Assembly (NCBI GenBank): GCA_964019695.1
Contig: OZ026516.1
Location: 99,448,368 to 99,512,367 of the forward strand
Origin: Loripinus fragilis
Taxonomy: Eukaryota > Mollusca > Bivalvia > Lucinida > Lucinidae
Direction: 5' to 3'
DNA length: 64,000 nucleotides
The notes beneath the pieces were generated by a model. It was given only the letters and a program-made list of their open reading frames with translations. It made no database searches and had not been told where the DNA came from. This document shows, piece after piece, positions 1-11,029 of the stretch. Numbering within the stretch: the first letter of the stretch is position 1; the number at the start of each line of letters is the position of its first letter. Both the position numbers and the translations under genes were made by a program.

Positions 1-360
1 ATCTACAGTCATTCCCATTCCTTCTTATTGAAAGAAGGAACTTTGTCAGTTACTGGCAAAACCCCACTCCAGACCCTTTTGTATCTATTAGATGGGAGCA
101 TTTAGGAATTATTTCACTACATTCGCTTCCAATCAACTGGGCAATAATCTAAATGCGGACCCAGTTGAGTAACAATCAAATGATGGTTAGCTCACATGAG
201 CCCGAAAACTCATGTGAGGTTTTAGTATACCAATGGTCCAACGTTCGTCACGGCATCTTCCGGAAGTATGTCAGCGGACCAATTTTGGTCAAATTACGTA
301 TAAAGCATCATCAGGTATGGAAGGGGAAAGGATAAATGTGGTGGATTGGAACTCTGGCAT
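1..360. other. No recognised feature
   Basis: I see no gene, RNA or clear repeat here. Short reading frames overlap in several frames without family resemblance and are not supported. Confidence 0.4.
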
Positions 361-960
361 ATATAGACGTATAATGGGAAAAAATTTAAAAATCTTCCTC
401 TCTGAAAATGGCAAGGCCCACAGCTTATAGATTTATGTCATGAATCATTTATGTTATTTCTGTCTTCTTTTTTTGTTATGCTTTCGTGTGCGTCTGTTTA
501 TTGATGCCTTGTGATCACCTGCTGGAAAAGGGCTGACCTCTTGGCCCTCGTTTGTCATGTCTAATTGTGAAGTTGTCACTTTCCCATTGGTATCCTGGGT
601 CAGGTGTGGTGCTTGATTGTATCGATTCCCGATATTTGACCTTTTTCTTACTTTGTGGTCACCTACATAAATCCTGCCATTCATGCTCCTGGTGTCTATA
701 CTTGCCATGGAGTCATAAGCTTCTATTGATTAAAAATGGGAAAAAACTTTTAAAAATCTTCTCTGAAACCATGACACCCACAGCTTGTAGTCCCATAAAT
801 TCTGCCAACAATGCATCTTGGGTCTAAGTAAGAAAAATGGCAAATAATTATGATCGTTAGGCTTTAATTGCTCCCATAATCATAATGGGGAAAACTATTT
901 AAAACAAATCTTCTGTCCACAGCTAATACTTTTAATATGTAGCAAAGTTTAGTGTTTTGT
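361..960. repeat. Diverged repeat copies around an inserted dispersed repeat
   Basis: A motif of the form AATGGGAAAAA..TTTAAAAATCTTC..CCACAGCTTATAG occurs three times in diverged form, at about 371-430, 733-795 and 876-930. Between the first two copies, about 437-720, lies a segment that matches the reverse complement of 4580-4905. The sequence directly shows a decayed tandem or dispersed repeat interrupted by another repeat. No coding function is supported. Confidence 0.5.
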
Positions 961-1229
961 GTTTTCTATATGTTAACCCAACCACGCACCTGGGATCCAA
1001 ATTGATCACTCGCCGGGAACATTGACTTTTTTAAACAAAATAAAACAATAAAAAACAACGCTCTGAAACCAGAAGGCCAAATGCTCAGGGGAGTGGTATA
1101 TAGGCTAATTGAGTCTCGTGCTTCTATGGGACACAGTTCTATATGGAAACTGATTTGTGCTATTTGTCTGTAATACATTGACTGTCGGGGTCCACCTATC
1201 AAGCACCCCCAGCATTAGTGGTCCTGGAT

Positions 1230-2074
1230 CCGCCACTGCAGCCATGTATCTTGCTCTTGATAAGCAAGCTGACTCAGAGATCCTACAGAAAGACCTAGAA
1301 AGCCTAGAAAACTGGGAAAAGCTCTGGGACATGAGCTTTAATCCCTCCAAATGCCAGGTCATTCATGTGACCCGGCGCAAAACACCCCTACAAACACAAT
1401 ATCATCCCCATGGCTGTGTACTTGAAAGTGTCCCATCTGCAAAATACTTAGGGGTCACTATATCAGAAGACCTCAAATGGTCCGAACACATCAACAACAT
1501 TACCAAAAAGGCAAATCAAACACTAGGTTTTCTCAAACGCAACATTCGGGTCCATAACAAGGACTATGATCTGAAATCGACAGCATACAAGACCCTTGTC
1601 CGCCCACAGCTAGAGTATGCCTCTACTGTGTGGTCCCCCCACACAGATCTAGACATAAATAAACTTGAGTCCGTACAACGTAGGGCCGCTAGATGGGTAA
1701 CCCGTGATTACCAATACACATCTAGCGTGTCAAAAATGCTTCAGGATCTCAACTGGCGCACCCTCGACCAACGACGCATAGATAGTCGACTGGTCCTCCT
1801 ATACAAGGTCACATACGACCTAATGGCCATTCCTGCCTCTGACTACCTGATCCGGAACACCCGCCCCTCTTGAAATCACCCGATAGCGTACCGACAGATC
1901 ACAACTCTAAAAGACTTCTATAAATACACCTTCTTTCCTCGGACAATAATACACTGGAACGCCCTACCACACCACATCCCCACCCTGCCTACCTTGGCAC
2001 AGTTCAGTACGGCTGGTTGCCAGGTAGCCCACTCCACTCCGGGTCTAGATACCAGCATCTGTTTTATCTTTTAA
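1230..2074 (+). pseudogene. LINE reverse transcriptase C-terminal fragment (5'-truncated, one internal stop)
   Basis: The reading frame encodes the thumb and C-terminal part of a non-LTR retrotransposon reverse transcriptase of the type common in jockey/CR1-like elements. Recognisable blocks are LENWEKLWDMSFNPSKCQVI, SAKYLGVTISEDLKWSEHI, LKSTAYKTLVRPQLEYAS and SVQRRAARWV. Similarity begins at the position where the catalytic YADD box would end (AMYLALDKQADS), so the polymerase catalytic core is missing and the copy cannot be active. An in-frame TGA at 1871-1873 interrupts the frame. After it the same frame continues with FYKYTFFPRTIIHWNALP, typical of the extreme C-terminus of these proteins, and stops at 2072-2074. 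The TGA most simply arose from CGA by a CpG transition. The first ATG is incidental. Strand and family are confident, the clade is not. Confidence 0.85.
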
Positions 2075-2520
2075 CTTTACTAACACTCTCCATCGCACTG
2101 TACAAACTCATTTCACCCACTTTTTTCTATGCTTTTACTCCCCCTAACACCCTTTAGCTCCTGGTATATACCGGAACACCACCTTACGTCCTCCCCGGAG
2201 GTTTAGGTTTACAGGAAGATACATAGACAAAGCATGGATCTGGAACACTAATGCACGCCTAATGTAGTCGGCTGATCCACAGGTAGGTGCAGTCTAAACT
2301 TTGTCGACGCTGTTTGTGCCTTAGTCAATACTTAAAACAAATGATGTCAGACTGACAATTATATGCATCAGAAGACATAAGCAGACAACATTTTCAGAGG
2401 CATTATTGTCGGCGCTTGAAGGGTTAAGGTGCATATTTGCGGATCAAAAGAAATTCCTGCGTTTGTTTGAGACCCCCCCCCCCCCACACACACACACACA
2501 CCGTCACGGAATGCAATAAG
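2075..2520. other. Non-coding flank with C-run and CA microsatellite
   Basis: This may include the 3' UTR of the LINE fragment that ends at 2074, but no clear tail is seen. A run of C followed by a short CA repeat lies at about 2470-2503. Nothing else is recognised. Confidence 0.4.
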
Positions 2521-2770
2521 CGATGTCATGTCGTCGATGGTCTTGCTTTGGCAGTTAATTTTGTTTTACCACGGCGATTATTTTACCAATCAGTCTAGAT
2601 GTATATCAGCAAACGAGCAAACAGCGGAGAAGACAATTGATGTATTGCAATTAAGTCAGCTTCTTGGTGTAAAAGTGAAAATGTCACAGACCAGAAATAC
2701 AAAGCACATATCATCACTTGGACGTCGAATCAGCTACCACAGACAAACAAATAACCTATTGTACCGTCCC

Positions 2771-2875
2771 AGTAACCATATAGAAGCGGGCCACTATCGG
2801 CCTGCCAGCGAAACGCCATTGAAATGGCGTTCCGCTGACAGCCCCAGAGTGACCCGAACCTGTATGCTGTCTGGG
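2771..2875. repeat. Palindromic hairpin repeat, GCCATT-core family, copy 1
   Basis: The arms CAGCGAAACGCCATT and AATGGCGTTCCGCTG pair with one mismatch around a tiny loop. Flanking sequence (GCGGGCCACTATCGGCC on the left, GCCCCAGAGTGACCCG on the right) is partly complementary as well. Related copies lie at 3483-3600 and 28628-28715. The structure is that of a short non-autonomous inverted-repeat element. Confidence 0.65.
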
Positions 2876-2999
2876 ATTGAGTAAACGATATTTTCATGCT
2901 TTTCTGTATCAAAACGATTAATGGTATCTTGGCCCAATTGACGACATATGAATAACAAACGTACGTTGAACACTGTTGAATATCGCACTTTGACAGCAT

Positions 3000-3160
3000 T
3001 AGTGCCGAATGTCTTCCTGGGTTGAACCAGTACTAAGAAGCGGATAAAAGTATCTTGCTCAAGGACACAACACAGTGACTCCGCTAGCGGTGAGGCTCGA
3101 ACCAGCAACCCTACTCAGCGCCCCCAAATTTAACGCTCTACCAACTGAGTCACTGCGCCT
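3000..3160 (-). mobile_element. tRNA-derived SINE, copy with intact head
   Basis: On the minus strand the 5' head reads GCAGTGACTCAGTTGGTAGA (A-box-like) and then GCTGGTTCGAGCCTCACC (B box), followed by the non-tRNA body GTGTCCTTGAGCAAGATAC and TACTGGTTCAACCCAGGAAG. The body matches the SINEs at 22144, 22814 and 33825. The anticodon-arm region differs from those copies, suggesting a different tRNA-related head or subfamily. The 3' tail is absent, so the copy is 3'-truncated. Confidence 0.75.
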
Positions 3161-3482
3161 TGCTATATAGAGTGCGTTCAATGTGCTATGAACTACGACT
3201 AACATTGTTTCAGCGCGCATTTGTTATGAAATGAGACTTGTTATGAGTGACACATCATCTTTGACTGGGACACTGTTGTCGTACTGAGTGACATATTTCA
3301 ACACCACTTGAAACATAATCTCCTGATAAACTTTGGTAATCACTAACGTGTCCTACTGAAGATTGTTCTATTAACAATCCATTCTCCCCGAGAACAGCTG
3401 ATGAATTACACTAGACAGACCTATCACTGAAACAAATAGAGGGAACTCTGACATGGCAGCTTTATGTAGTTCGCAAACAGCT

Positions 3483-3600
3483 AGCAATCTCGGGCCGCTA
3501 TCTACCCACCAGCGAAATGTCATTTGAACAGCATGCAATCTCGGGCCGCTATCGGCCCACCAGCGAAACTCCATTTGAATGGCGTTTCACTGGCAAGCTG
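3483..3600. repeat. Palindromic hairpin repeat, GCCATT-core family, copy 2 (partly duplicated)
   Basis: The phrase CAATCTCGGGCCGCTATC occurs twice, near 3487 and 3537, and the second occurrence continues into CACCAGCGAAACTCCATT and AATGGCGTTTCACTGG, which pair. This is a second member of the family at 2771, with its left part tandemly duplicated. Confidence 0.6.
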
Positions 3601-3639
3601 CGTATATGCTCACTGAGTTGCCTGTTGGGTGCGTTTTAC

Positions 3640-4230
3640 TATGAATTCTTTATTTATATGGTATCCAAAATATTCATTTCTGGATATCCGAAACTCTTTC
3701 ATTCTACGATATCGTTAAATGAATTTAGTAGATCCTCAGTAGATATTTTGTATGTCCTCGATTCATTTTAGGATATCCATATTCAATTATGGATATCCTT
3801 AATTGATATTGTCCATATCCCAAAATATATTTTTAAATATACATGTACTACAATCAGCATGGTATTTGGATATTTAAATTCATTTTGTTTGTAATTTGAT
3901 TTAAGGACATATACAAATGTACATAATTACGTCCGTTATATGCGTTAGGATATACAAATATTATTTGTAAATATAATTGATTTCCAAATTGATTTCTCCA
4001 TATCTTTTTCAAAACTATATTGAGCGATGGCTATCCTAAAAAATCGATCAAAGGACATCCTAAATTATAGGCGTATTTTAGAATATCAATGTTTCGAATT
4101 TTGGATATCAATTAATCCAATTATAGCTTTTCAATATGCACCTGATCTTTGGGTATTGATTAATTCAAACTTGGAATTGTGGAATTATGGATATCAATAA
4201 AAACATTTTTTAATAAAAGGCACCCATAGT
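3640..4230. repeat. AT-rich stretch dense in GGATATCC-like motifs
   Basis: GGATATCC, GATATC or one-base variants recur about a dozen times, including TGGATATCCG, AGGATATCCA, TGGATATCCT and TTGGATATCAAT. The motif is its own reverse complement. The spacing is irregular and I see no clean tandem unit. No coding capacity is evident. Confidence 0.4.
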
Positions 4231-4560
4231 TGTCTGGCGTCAGACATTCATTTAACTCTTAAATGTCGCCAGAATTCAGAATAACATATACTTGGAAATG
4301 ATGAATTGCATGTGTTCATAATTGGTGGTAGTCGAGAAGTGCGCCATGAATTTGTTGAAAAGCCGTTGTACAAGTACAATGCTCTATTCGTTGTGCTAAA
4401 CATGGGATCGACACTTTCACGCAGTCGTCAGAGGATTGAATTGATATAAACTGAAAGCTGTGCGAAATCTTTTCTATGTGGAGAAAATTACGACAAGAGT
4501 TATGAGCTTTTCAAGGAAGTGCCATTTGTGATGATGGAATTTAAACCATTTTTTTCGAAG
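4230..4560. other. No recognised feature
   Basis: Unannotated sequence with no supported gene or repeat. Confidence 0.3.
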
Positions 4561-4905
4561 TACGAACCCAATCCCACTTAACAACATGAAACCAGTGATA
4601 AGCATAAATCAGTGTCTGAAAATAGTCCCACACCCAGCTGGCTGGGAATCGAACCCGGATCCCACCCATGGGCACAGGACATTTGAGCGTAAAAATAGAA
4701 GAAAGAGGACAAAGATCAGGAATCCATACAATCAAGTACCACATCTGACCCAGGATACCACATGGGAAAGTGACAAACACAGAATTACAAACGAGAGCCA
4801 AGAGGTCACCCCTTTCCTAGTAGGTGCCCACAAGGCATCAATAAACAGACGCGTGCGAAAGCATAACAAACACAAGACAGAAATAACATAAATGATCCAC
4901 AAAAG
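4560..4905 (-). repeat. Dispersed repeat, inverted partner of 437-720, with B-box-like sequence
   Basis: Sequence from about 4680 to 4905 matches the reverse complement of 437-720. Shared phrases include AGGATACCA..TGGGAAAGTGACAA, ACGAG..CCAAGAGGTCA and AAGGCATCAATAAACAGACG. A third short piece lies at 6655-6740. On the minus strand around 4640-4675 the sequence GATCCGGGTTCGATTCCCAG resembles a tRNA B box, but no A box is visible upstream, so calling this a SINE would be speculative. Confidence 0.55.
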
Positions 4906-6650
4906 AAGCGACGCCTTTAAACGGTCAGTAAAAGTATTTTACTGGAGGGCTTAGACCGGTTTCACGGTGCGCCAACCCCACCCTTAGTTCAGACGTCGAT
5001 CAAGACACATAGATGATAGATGGTTTGCACCGGTTAGATGGATAGATTTCTTTATTTCCTCCTGCTTAGAGTGTTACAAAAACACATACACAAATGAAAA
5101 TATATACAAAATAGCATAAAATACCTACTTTGCTTAGCACGTAACTGTCAAAGTAAGTTTCAATTATTGGGACAAAGTTGAAAATAGTTTTAACGTATAA
5201 TACAAAATAAATGTACTTAGCGAATTGGGCCAGAATATTAACCCTTACATTATGCAAGTTCTGCTTAACTTAATTGTGCGCAACGCTCTTGACGAAACGA
5301 AATGTAAGAGCTCTGCAAATGAGTTGTTAAGCATTTTCCACAAGACTATAATTGCAGCCCATGAGTACAAAATCCAAGAGAACTTGACTCGACCACAGGA
5401 CAGAATTTTGTAAATAACCATTCAATTCTATATATTAGTGTTGAGCACCATCTATGACTGAGATTATGTCTATACCATAATATATAGTCACAATTAAATA
5501 TATGTTGCCATCAGGTGATCTAATAGCATCTATGGCTCAAATGCCATCAGCTTCAGCTCAATTGCTACAACTTAGACACAAGAACCATATACGCCACTAA
5601 GCCAACAACATACATGTCCAATATCACAACTAATTGCATTTATTTTACTTATCGGTGGGTCAGTTGTATGATTGTAAATGCAAAGACCAATTATCTGTTG
5701 CGAAAAAGGAAAAGGTTAGCTGTTGTAGGTAAGTCATATCCTGTGCAAGACTGTTAGACACAGATGCCAAAACCTAGTACAACCATTAGATAATAATGAA
5801 ACAAAATCTACCCGTTCTTCGCCTAGAAATGTGGATGTAAGTGAAGCTTTATATATTGATACACGCTTGGATCAAACTATATAATTTTGTCCCAAAGTGA
5901 AACTCGTTCCAAATGATCATATGTGCATTCGCTGAAGCAATGATCAACGACATTGACATAACTATTGTTACAATAGGCACAGAGCCTCGTCTATTAGGCA
6001 AGAAATGGAAGGATTCCTTAAATTTCACAATTTTACGCGTCTGTCAAAATAACGCTAGTGGCGCCACATAGTGATGTTCTATTCGCTTTCAAGGCAATAT
6101 GACTATTCCAGACAATCAATTTAGAAATGCTTTGCAATTTATGCATAGAAAAAAGCGAGAATAACGCTTTTTAAAATACTGACACATTATGTGGCTGGTT
6201 TTGTGACTTTCCGTTTTGGCGTTTGTTTTGTTAAATGCTTCTGGCACGGGTCATCAATCATCATTCAGTTTTAAAGACCCATCAGTAATTTACGGAAATG
6301 CTACAACAGAAGCAGACACAACTTCAAAAATACAATGTTATGTCGTTAAAAGTTATAGTCATTTTGTATGTGGTGCGTTTTCATTGAACATGTCGAGTAT
6401 TTTAACTCAATCGTTTTAATTCAACAATTAGTCAGTCGCTCGAATATGTTTTAGCAAAAAGATGAATATCTGGGTGATGTCCTTAGAAATCATACTACGC
6501 ACGAGCTCCTTTGCGGCAAACCTGAGTTTTCAAATAATGAAAATGTATCACTATTTCTTAAAGTCCAAGATTTTATAATTAAGTAAAAAGATTTTAACAA
6601 TAGGCTCATTAGACCATTATATACTTGTATACTAGCTATAACGTTTAGTC
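4906..6650. other. Long AT-rich non-coding stretch
   Basis: No protein family, RNA gene or clear repeat is recognised. The sequence near 5040-5100 on the minus strand could be the 3' end of an old LINE, but nothing confirms this. Confidence 0.35.
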
Positions 6651-6789
6651 TCGTTAAAGTAAGAAGATGGCAAAGATCAGGAAACGATACAATCAAGTAC
6701 CACACCTGACCAAGGATACAATCAAGTACCACACCTAAACCTTGTCTTTCTTCCAAAGTGCATTGAACGAACGTTTAACGCGTGCAACA

Positions 6790-6955
6790 TATCTATTCTT
6801 CTTCTTTTTCTTCTTCTTCTTCTTCTTCTTAGCTCTATCTGTCCTAGTTCAAATATGAAATAGACTCTCTTTTAACCGAATCGATTCACCATTACGATTT
6901 CCTTCTAAGGTTGTGCAAATAAATAAACTGTTTTATCATTCTCTCTCTCTCTCTC
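6790..6955. repeat. Pyrimidine microsatellites
   Basis: A CTT/TTC run lies at about 6798-6830 and a CT run at about 6941-6955. They are simple sequence repeats with no further signal. Confidence 0.75.
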
Positions 6956-7189
6956 CTTTTATATAGTATATTTCCTCTTTTGTTTTCTTTGCATATTCTA
7001 CCTGTAGCGCTACAGCAACAGAAATCGACCATTTTTGTAATGTTTATATACTATTCACATATGTTGTATATACAGTTTGTGTCAAAAATGGCTCACATAT
7101 AAGCTTAAAGCTTACTGTCAGATCCTCAGTATATTGACATTGTATATATCTGGCTACATGTACATTATCTGAATAAAATATATTTTTAA

Positions 7190-7508
7190 ACCAAATGTTA
7201 AGGTCAACTAAATGCATCTCTTCCTTAACCGTTTGATGCAACAACTTCAAACTACGCAGGGGCATAGGTCACAAAATGTAGAGGGAACTGAGCAACATTT
7301 CGTGTGACCTTGACCCAAAGGTCAAGTTCAAATAATGTATTTCTTGGAAATGCACTTCTCCTTAACTGTTGGATGTAGCAGCTACAAACTTTGCAGGTAC
7401 ATAGGTCACATCATGTAGATGGCACTGGGCATTAGTTCGTATGACCTTGACCCAAATGTCAAGGTCAAAGGTCAAATAATACACTTTCTTGTAAATGCAT
7501 CTCCTCCT
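7190..7508. repeat. Tandem ~125-bp repeat with AGGTCA half-sites, left part
   Basis: The unit contains TTAACCGTTTGATGCAAC, CAAACTACGCAGGGGCATAG, GTCACAAAATGTAGAGG, TGACCTTGACCCAAAGGTCA and AAATGCA. Two to three diverged units are present, and the array resumes at 9181. Nuclear-receptor-like half-sites (AGGTCA and its complement) cluster at the unit end, including a perfect DR1 arrangement AGGTCAAAGGTCA at 7462-7474. Array and motif are seen directly, regulatory activity is inference. Confidence 0.65.
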
Positions 7509-8540
7509 AAACGAGTTACATTCCCACCAAAATATGTTGATTTATATGAACAGAAGCCTAAAGCTATTAAATCATTTGGCATCAGAATTTTACCACCCTT
7601 AGAATTTACCAATATCAAACCACAACATGTTGAAAAACATTTGACACCAAATATTCCAGCTGGTGTGTGAAACAACCCGAAATATTTTTCGATTTACAGT
7701 CTGGGAAAAAACTGAATCAAATCCACATATATTAACAGATGATTTCAGAAGGCTGCAAAGTCGTTATAAGAATTATCAGCAAATTTATACTGATGGGTCA
7801 AAAGAAGACTCAAAGGTTTGTTGTGCTGTTATATCAGGCAACCATGGTAATATGCAACGTATACCTGACGATTCATCAATTTTCACTGCTGAAGCCAAAG
7901 CAGTTGATCTAGCTTTAGATTTTATAAGAACTTGTGACACTAACAACAAATTTATTATATTTTCTTACTCGCTTTCTGTATTGAAAGGTATGAACCATAC
8001 CAGTTCAAAGAATCCACAGATTCAAAAACTTTTAGAAAAATGTCACAAGCTTTTAGCGAATAAAGAAACTGTTCTCTGTTGGATTCCTAGTCATTTAGGC
8101 ATTCTAGGGAATGAGATGGTAGATCAGCAAGCAAAAACATCGCTTTCATTAGAACCAACTTCTTTTAAGATTCCATTTTCTAATTTAAGCCATCTATCAA
8201 TAAATATATCTTGGAAGAATGGCAAACTTCATGGAATAACAGCATTGGAAATAAACTTCTTGACATAAAACCAACTATTGGTGAATATCAATCAGTTGTT
8301 CATAACATTAGAAAAGAAGAAGTCGTTTTAGCTCGACTCCGCTTGGGTCATACAAGAGTCTCTCATTCATACTTACTGCAAGGTGAAGAACAGTCACAAT
8401 GTGTTGGTTGCGACGCACCATTCACTGTGCGTCACTTCCTTTTGGAATGTGGCGATTTTGCACAAGTAAGAAATAATTGCTGCCATGTTGATAACATGAA
8501 ACAGTTATTTCAAGATGTATGTATATTGATAGTATTATGA
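7508..8540 (+). pseudogene. LINE ORF2 C-terminal fragment with RNase H domain (two frameshifts)
   Basis: Three overlapping frames together encode the connecting region, an RNase H domain and a Cys/His tail of a non-LTR retrotransposon of the RNase H-bearing (I-like) group. The first piece, to about 7668, includes KSFGIRILPPLEF. A frame change leads to the RNase H piece (7663-8205) with TDGSK, the TAEAKA glutamate, and WIPSHLGILGNEMVD. The third catalytic acidic position reads FSYSLSVL where family members have FSDS, so this residue is lost. A second shift near 8205 leads to 8211-8540, with RLRLGHTRVSHSYLL and CVGC..H..LLEC, the usual zinc-knuckle-like tail. The reverse transcriptase and endonuclease are missing. 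The copy is dead and inserted in a tandem repeat array. Confidence 0.85.
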
Positions 8541-9180
8541 CATTTTTAAAAGAAATGCATCTTTTTAGCAAAAATAAATCGCCTTTTTTTAAAAAAAAAA
8601 CGTGTTTTGTTTTATATTTGTATTGACCTATATAAAACGCCCTATATATAGTATAATTGCATCATTATGATCGTTTATCACTACGTTCTATTCAATCAAA
8701 GAAGATGTACAGTCGCCTGGACTTAGTTCTTTGAAACTGTCAGATATTGTAAATGATATTTCAAGTGAACAATCGTACTGCAACTCGATGTCATTTAAAA
8801 ATTTCATTATTATCATCTATTTTATTTAGAACAAATTCTTACCTTTTTCATCCAAATCATGTTTAGTCTAATACCATCTGACGCTAATGACCCACAAGGG
8901 TTGATGTGTCGTTAAAGCCTAGGTCACACATTCGCGGATTTGACGCAAGATTAGCCACGGATACGACCCTGCATCATCCGTGGCAATCCGTATTAGTAAT
9001 AATTTTTCCGTATTGCATCCGTAATCATAGGTAGTAGTACTTTGCTTTGTGCATCCGTATCGGACTACGGAAATTGTCATTTCCGGGGTCATCCGTGGGA
9101 TTTGATCCGTAGTGGAACCGGCGAGGTGATCCGTGAATGTGTGACCTGGGCATAAGAACCAAACAAACAAACAAACAAAT
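8541..9180 (+). mobile_element. LINE 3' UTR and CAAA tail, split by a TIR element
   Basis: Downstream of the broken ORF the sequence runs to a typical 3' end, GACGCTAATGACCCACAAGG then GTTGATGTGTCGTTAAA. It resumes after the 237-bp insertion as AACCAAACAAACAAACAAA at about 9157-9180. The array sequence then restarts with CGATTGGATGTGGCAAC. The end motif GTTGATG..CGTTAAA plus CAAA tail is also found at the 3' ends of the SINEs in this window. Confidence 0.7.
8916..9152. mobile_element. 237-bp MITE with ~24-bp TIRs, TAA duplication
   Basis: The left end reads AGCCTAGGTCACACATTCGC and the right end, reverse-complemented, TGCCCAGGTCACACATTCAC, giving inverted repeats with few mismatches. TAA flanks both sides (8913-8915 and 9153-9155), consistent with a 3-bp target duplication as in PIF/Harbinger-type elements. 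Internally the phrase ATCCGTR recurs many times on both strands, giving a subrepeat structure. It has no coding capacity and sits exactly in the 3' tail of a LINE copy. Confidence 0.75.
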
Positions 9181-9430
9181 CGATTGGATGTGGCAACTTC
9201 AAACTTTGCAGGTGCATAGGTCACATGATTTAGAGGGTACTGGGTAACATTTCGTGTGATCTTGACTCCACGGTCAAAGGTCAAATAATGTATTGGCTTG
9301 TAAAAGTAATACATATATTTCTTAACCGTCGAACTATGCAGGTGCATATGTCAAATGATGTAGGGTTACTCTGGCAACATTTTGTGTGTGACCTTGGCCC
9401 CAAGGTCAAGGTTTAAGGTTAAAAAGCAAG
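9181..9430. repeat. Tandem ~125-bp repeat with AGGTCA half-sites, right part
   Basis: This continues the 7190-7508 array, with CAAACTTTGCAGGTGCATAG, GTCACATGATTTAGAGG, CGGTCAAAGGTCA (9271-9283, a near-perfect DR1) and TGACCTTGG..CAAGGTCAAGG. The array was split by the LINE insertion. Confidence 0.6.
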
Positions 9431-10610
9431 TATTTGCGATGGTGTACCATCGACTGCAGCTAGTCTAGTTTACTTTAGACTGTTTATAAAATACCCTTAC
9501 ACATGAAAAAGATGAGATACTAAATGATTTGGGGAAGTCAAATTTCGCCTCCCTACCCTTGTTAGTGTCTCTTGCTTGTCATGTGTAGGGGATCTGCCTG
9601 TTTAATTTCAAATTTTATCGTTTATCTATTGCATGAAACCGGATACCGTTTGCATGTTGTAAATTATCTGTCGGTGACTTTAAAGCGCACCCCTTCTAGC
9701 CACAAGAAAGATAGGGTAGTTTCACAATACGCCAACAGGCATTCCAATTATATCTTAAGCATATGGAAGTTTTGGAAGTATCTGAAAAAGAGGCAGATAT
9801 ATTATAAGTAACAAAAGGACCAGAAGTCTTTTATTTTGGTTGGTGAATTTGGCTTTTATATTTTGGCGTGCAGTCATTTATAAATGGGACAATTGCAAGT
9901 TCCCGTGTCGACCAGTGCACGTGATTAAGCGCGGAATTATGATTAATGCTCCGGTACAGCAGAAAATGACTTCTTCGATATTCATTGATTGTTGATTGAC
10001 AGTGATATAACTGTTTACAATGATTAAGATGTTTTCTCTAAAGATGGCGAACGTAAGGAATAAATCAAGACTGATAAAAAGCAGACCAGAATTAACATGA
10101 TTCAATCAATCATATAGGCAATAGACAAATAAGGAAATTGCGGTGCTATATGGTGTGCGCCAGATTACTGCGAACCTTTACAAACACAAATAATCTTCGC
10201 TCGATTGAGTCTCTACCGTTGCCTCAGTGTAGTATTTTGTGTGCGCCTGTGTGCGCACGCATATGTGTGTTCCACTGTCTCTTTATCTACGTGCTTAAGG
10301 TTTGTGCATTCTAAATGTTTGTATCATTTGCAATGAATTAACGAAGAGCAGCGATTGTTACCCTGTCCGCGCGTGTGTGTTTTTCGAAATCCGTGTCCGG
10401 GCGATATCTCGTGTACTGCTTGAAATTATATCACGAACCGTCAAAGGTGGCTGTAGTTGCTGCAAACAAGAAAGGTCACTCTGAAATTTGACCAATACAT
10501 GTACAATGTCAAATGAAATATGGGTAAATGTTGAGTCAACGTTTGCGGCACAATGGCCAGTTTGGTCCAAGCAATGGATTTTTAATTGTGCATGTTGAGA
10601 CTCTGGACAA
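9431..10610. other. No recognised feature
   Basis: No gene or clear repeat is supported. A GTGTGCG-rich patch lies near 10235-10275. Confidence 0.3.
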
Positions 10611-10639
10611 TTTCGGTTGACTGTCTGTCACTAATAGAT

Positions 10640-10835
10640 TTCATGCTATCTAAAATTGATTTCTCAGAGGAAAGATTTCCTCTCAGTTAACTCTAAGACC
10701 TAAAGTTGTTATTCCGCGTCATAAAGCTAATGTCTATATTGTCAGTTTCATGATATATTGACTGCCTTATTTATTTGACATATTGCGGAGCTGTTTGTAT
10801 CATTTCACACATACGGGATATTTCCCATGCAAATG
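10640..10835. repeat. Dispersed repeat, partner of 27178-27365
   Basis: Shared phrases in the same order include AAATTGATTTCTC, ATTTCCTCTC, TTGTTATTCC, GATATATTGAC, TTATTTATTTGACATATTGC and CTGTTTGTAT. The two copies are in direct orientation about 16.5 kb apart. The family is not identified. Confidence 0.6.
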
Positions 10836-11029
10836 AGAGACATCGGGCTCAAAAATGACTTATACAGTAAATGAATAAGCATATACATATAAACAGTTTG
10901 ATGTTGATATATGAAACGAAGATAAACAGAAATAGCCTTAATTATGGAATATACTATATGGGCATGGACGCGGGAAAATCTGACTCAACAGAGGTATAAT
11001 AGCTGCGCCTGGTACATGCACAGTTTCAA

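Noticed and set aside
6216..6419. 67-codon plus-strand frame
   Set aside because: No ATG at its start, no family resemblance, and it lies in AT-rich non-coding sequence.
8919..9347. 142-codon minus-strand frame
   Set aside because: It crosses the 237-bp MITE, the CAAA tail and the tandem array. It is a composite of repeats.
10235..10275. GTGTGCG-rich patch as Z-DNA or a CpG island
   Set aside because: Too short and irregular to support a specific call.
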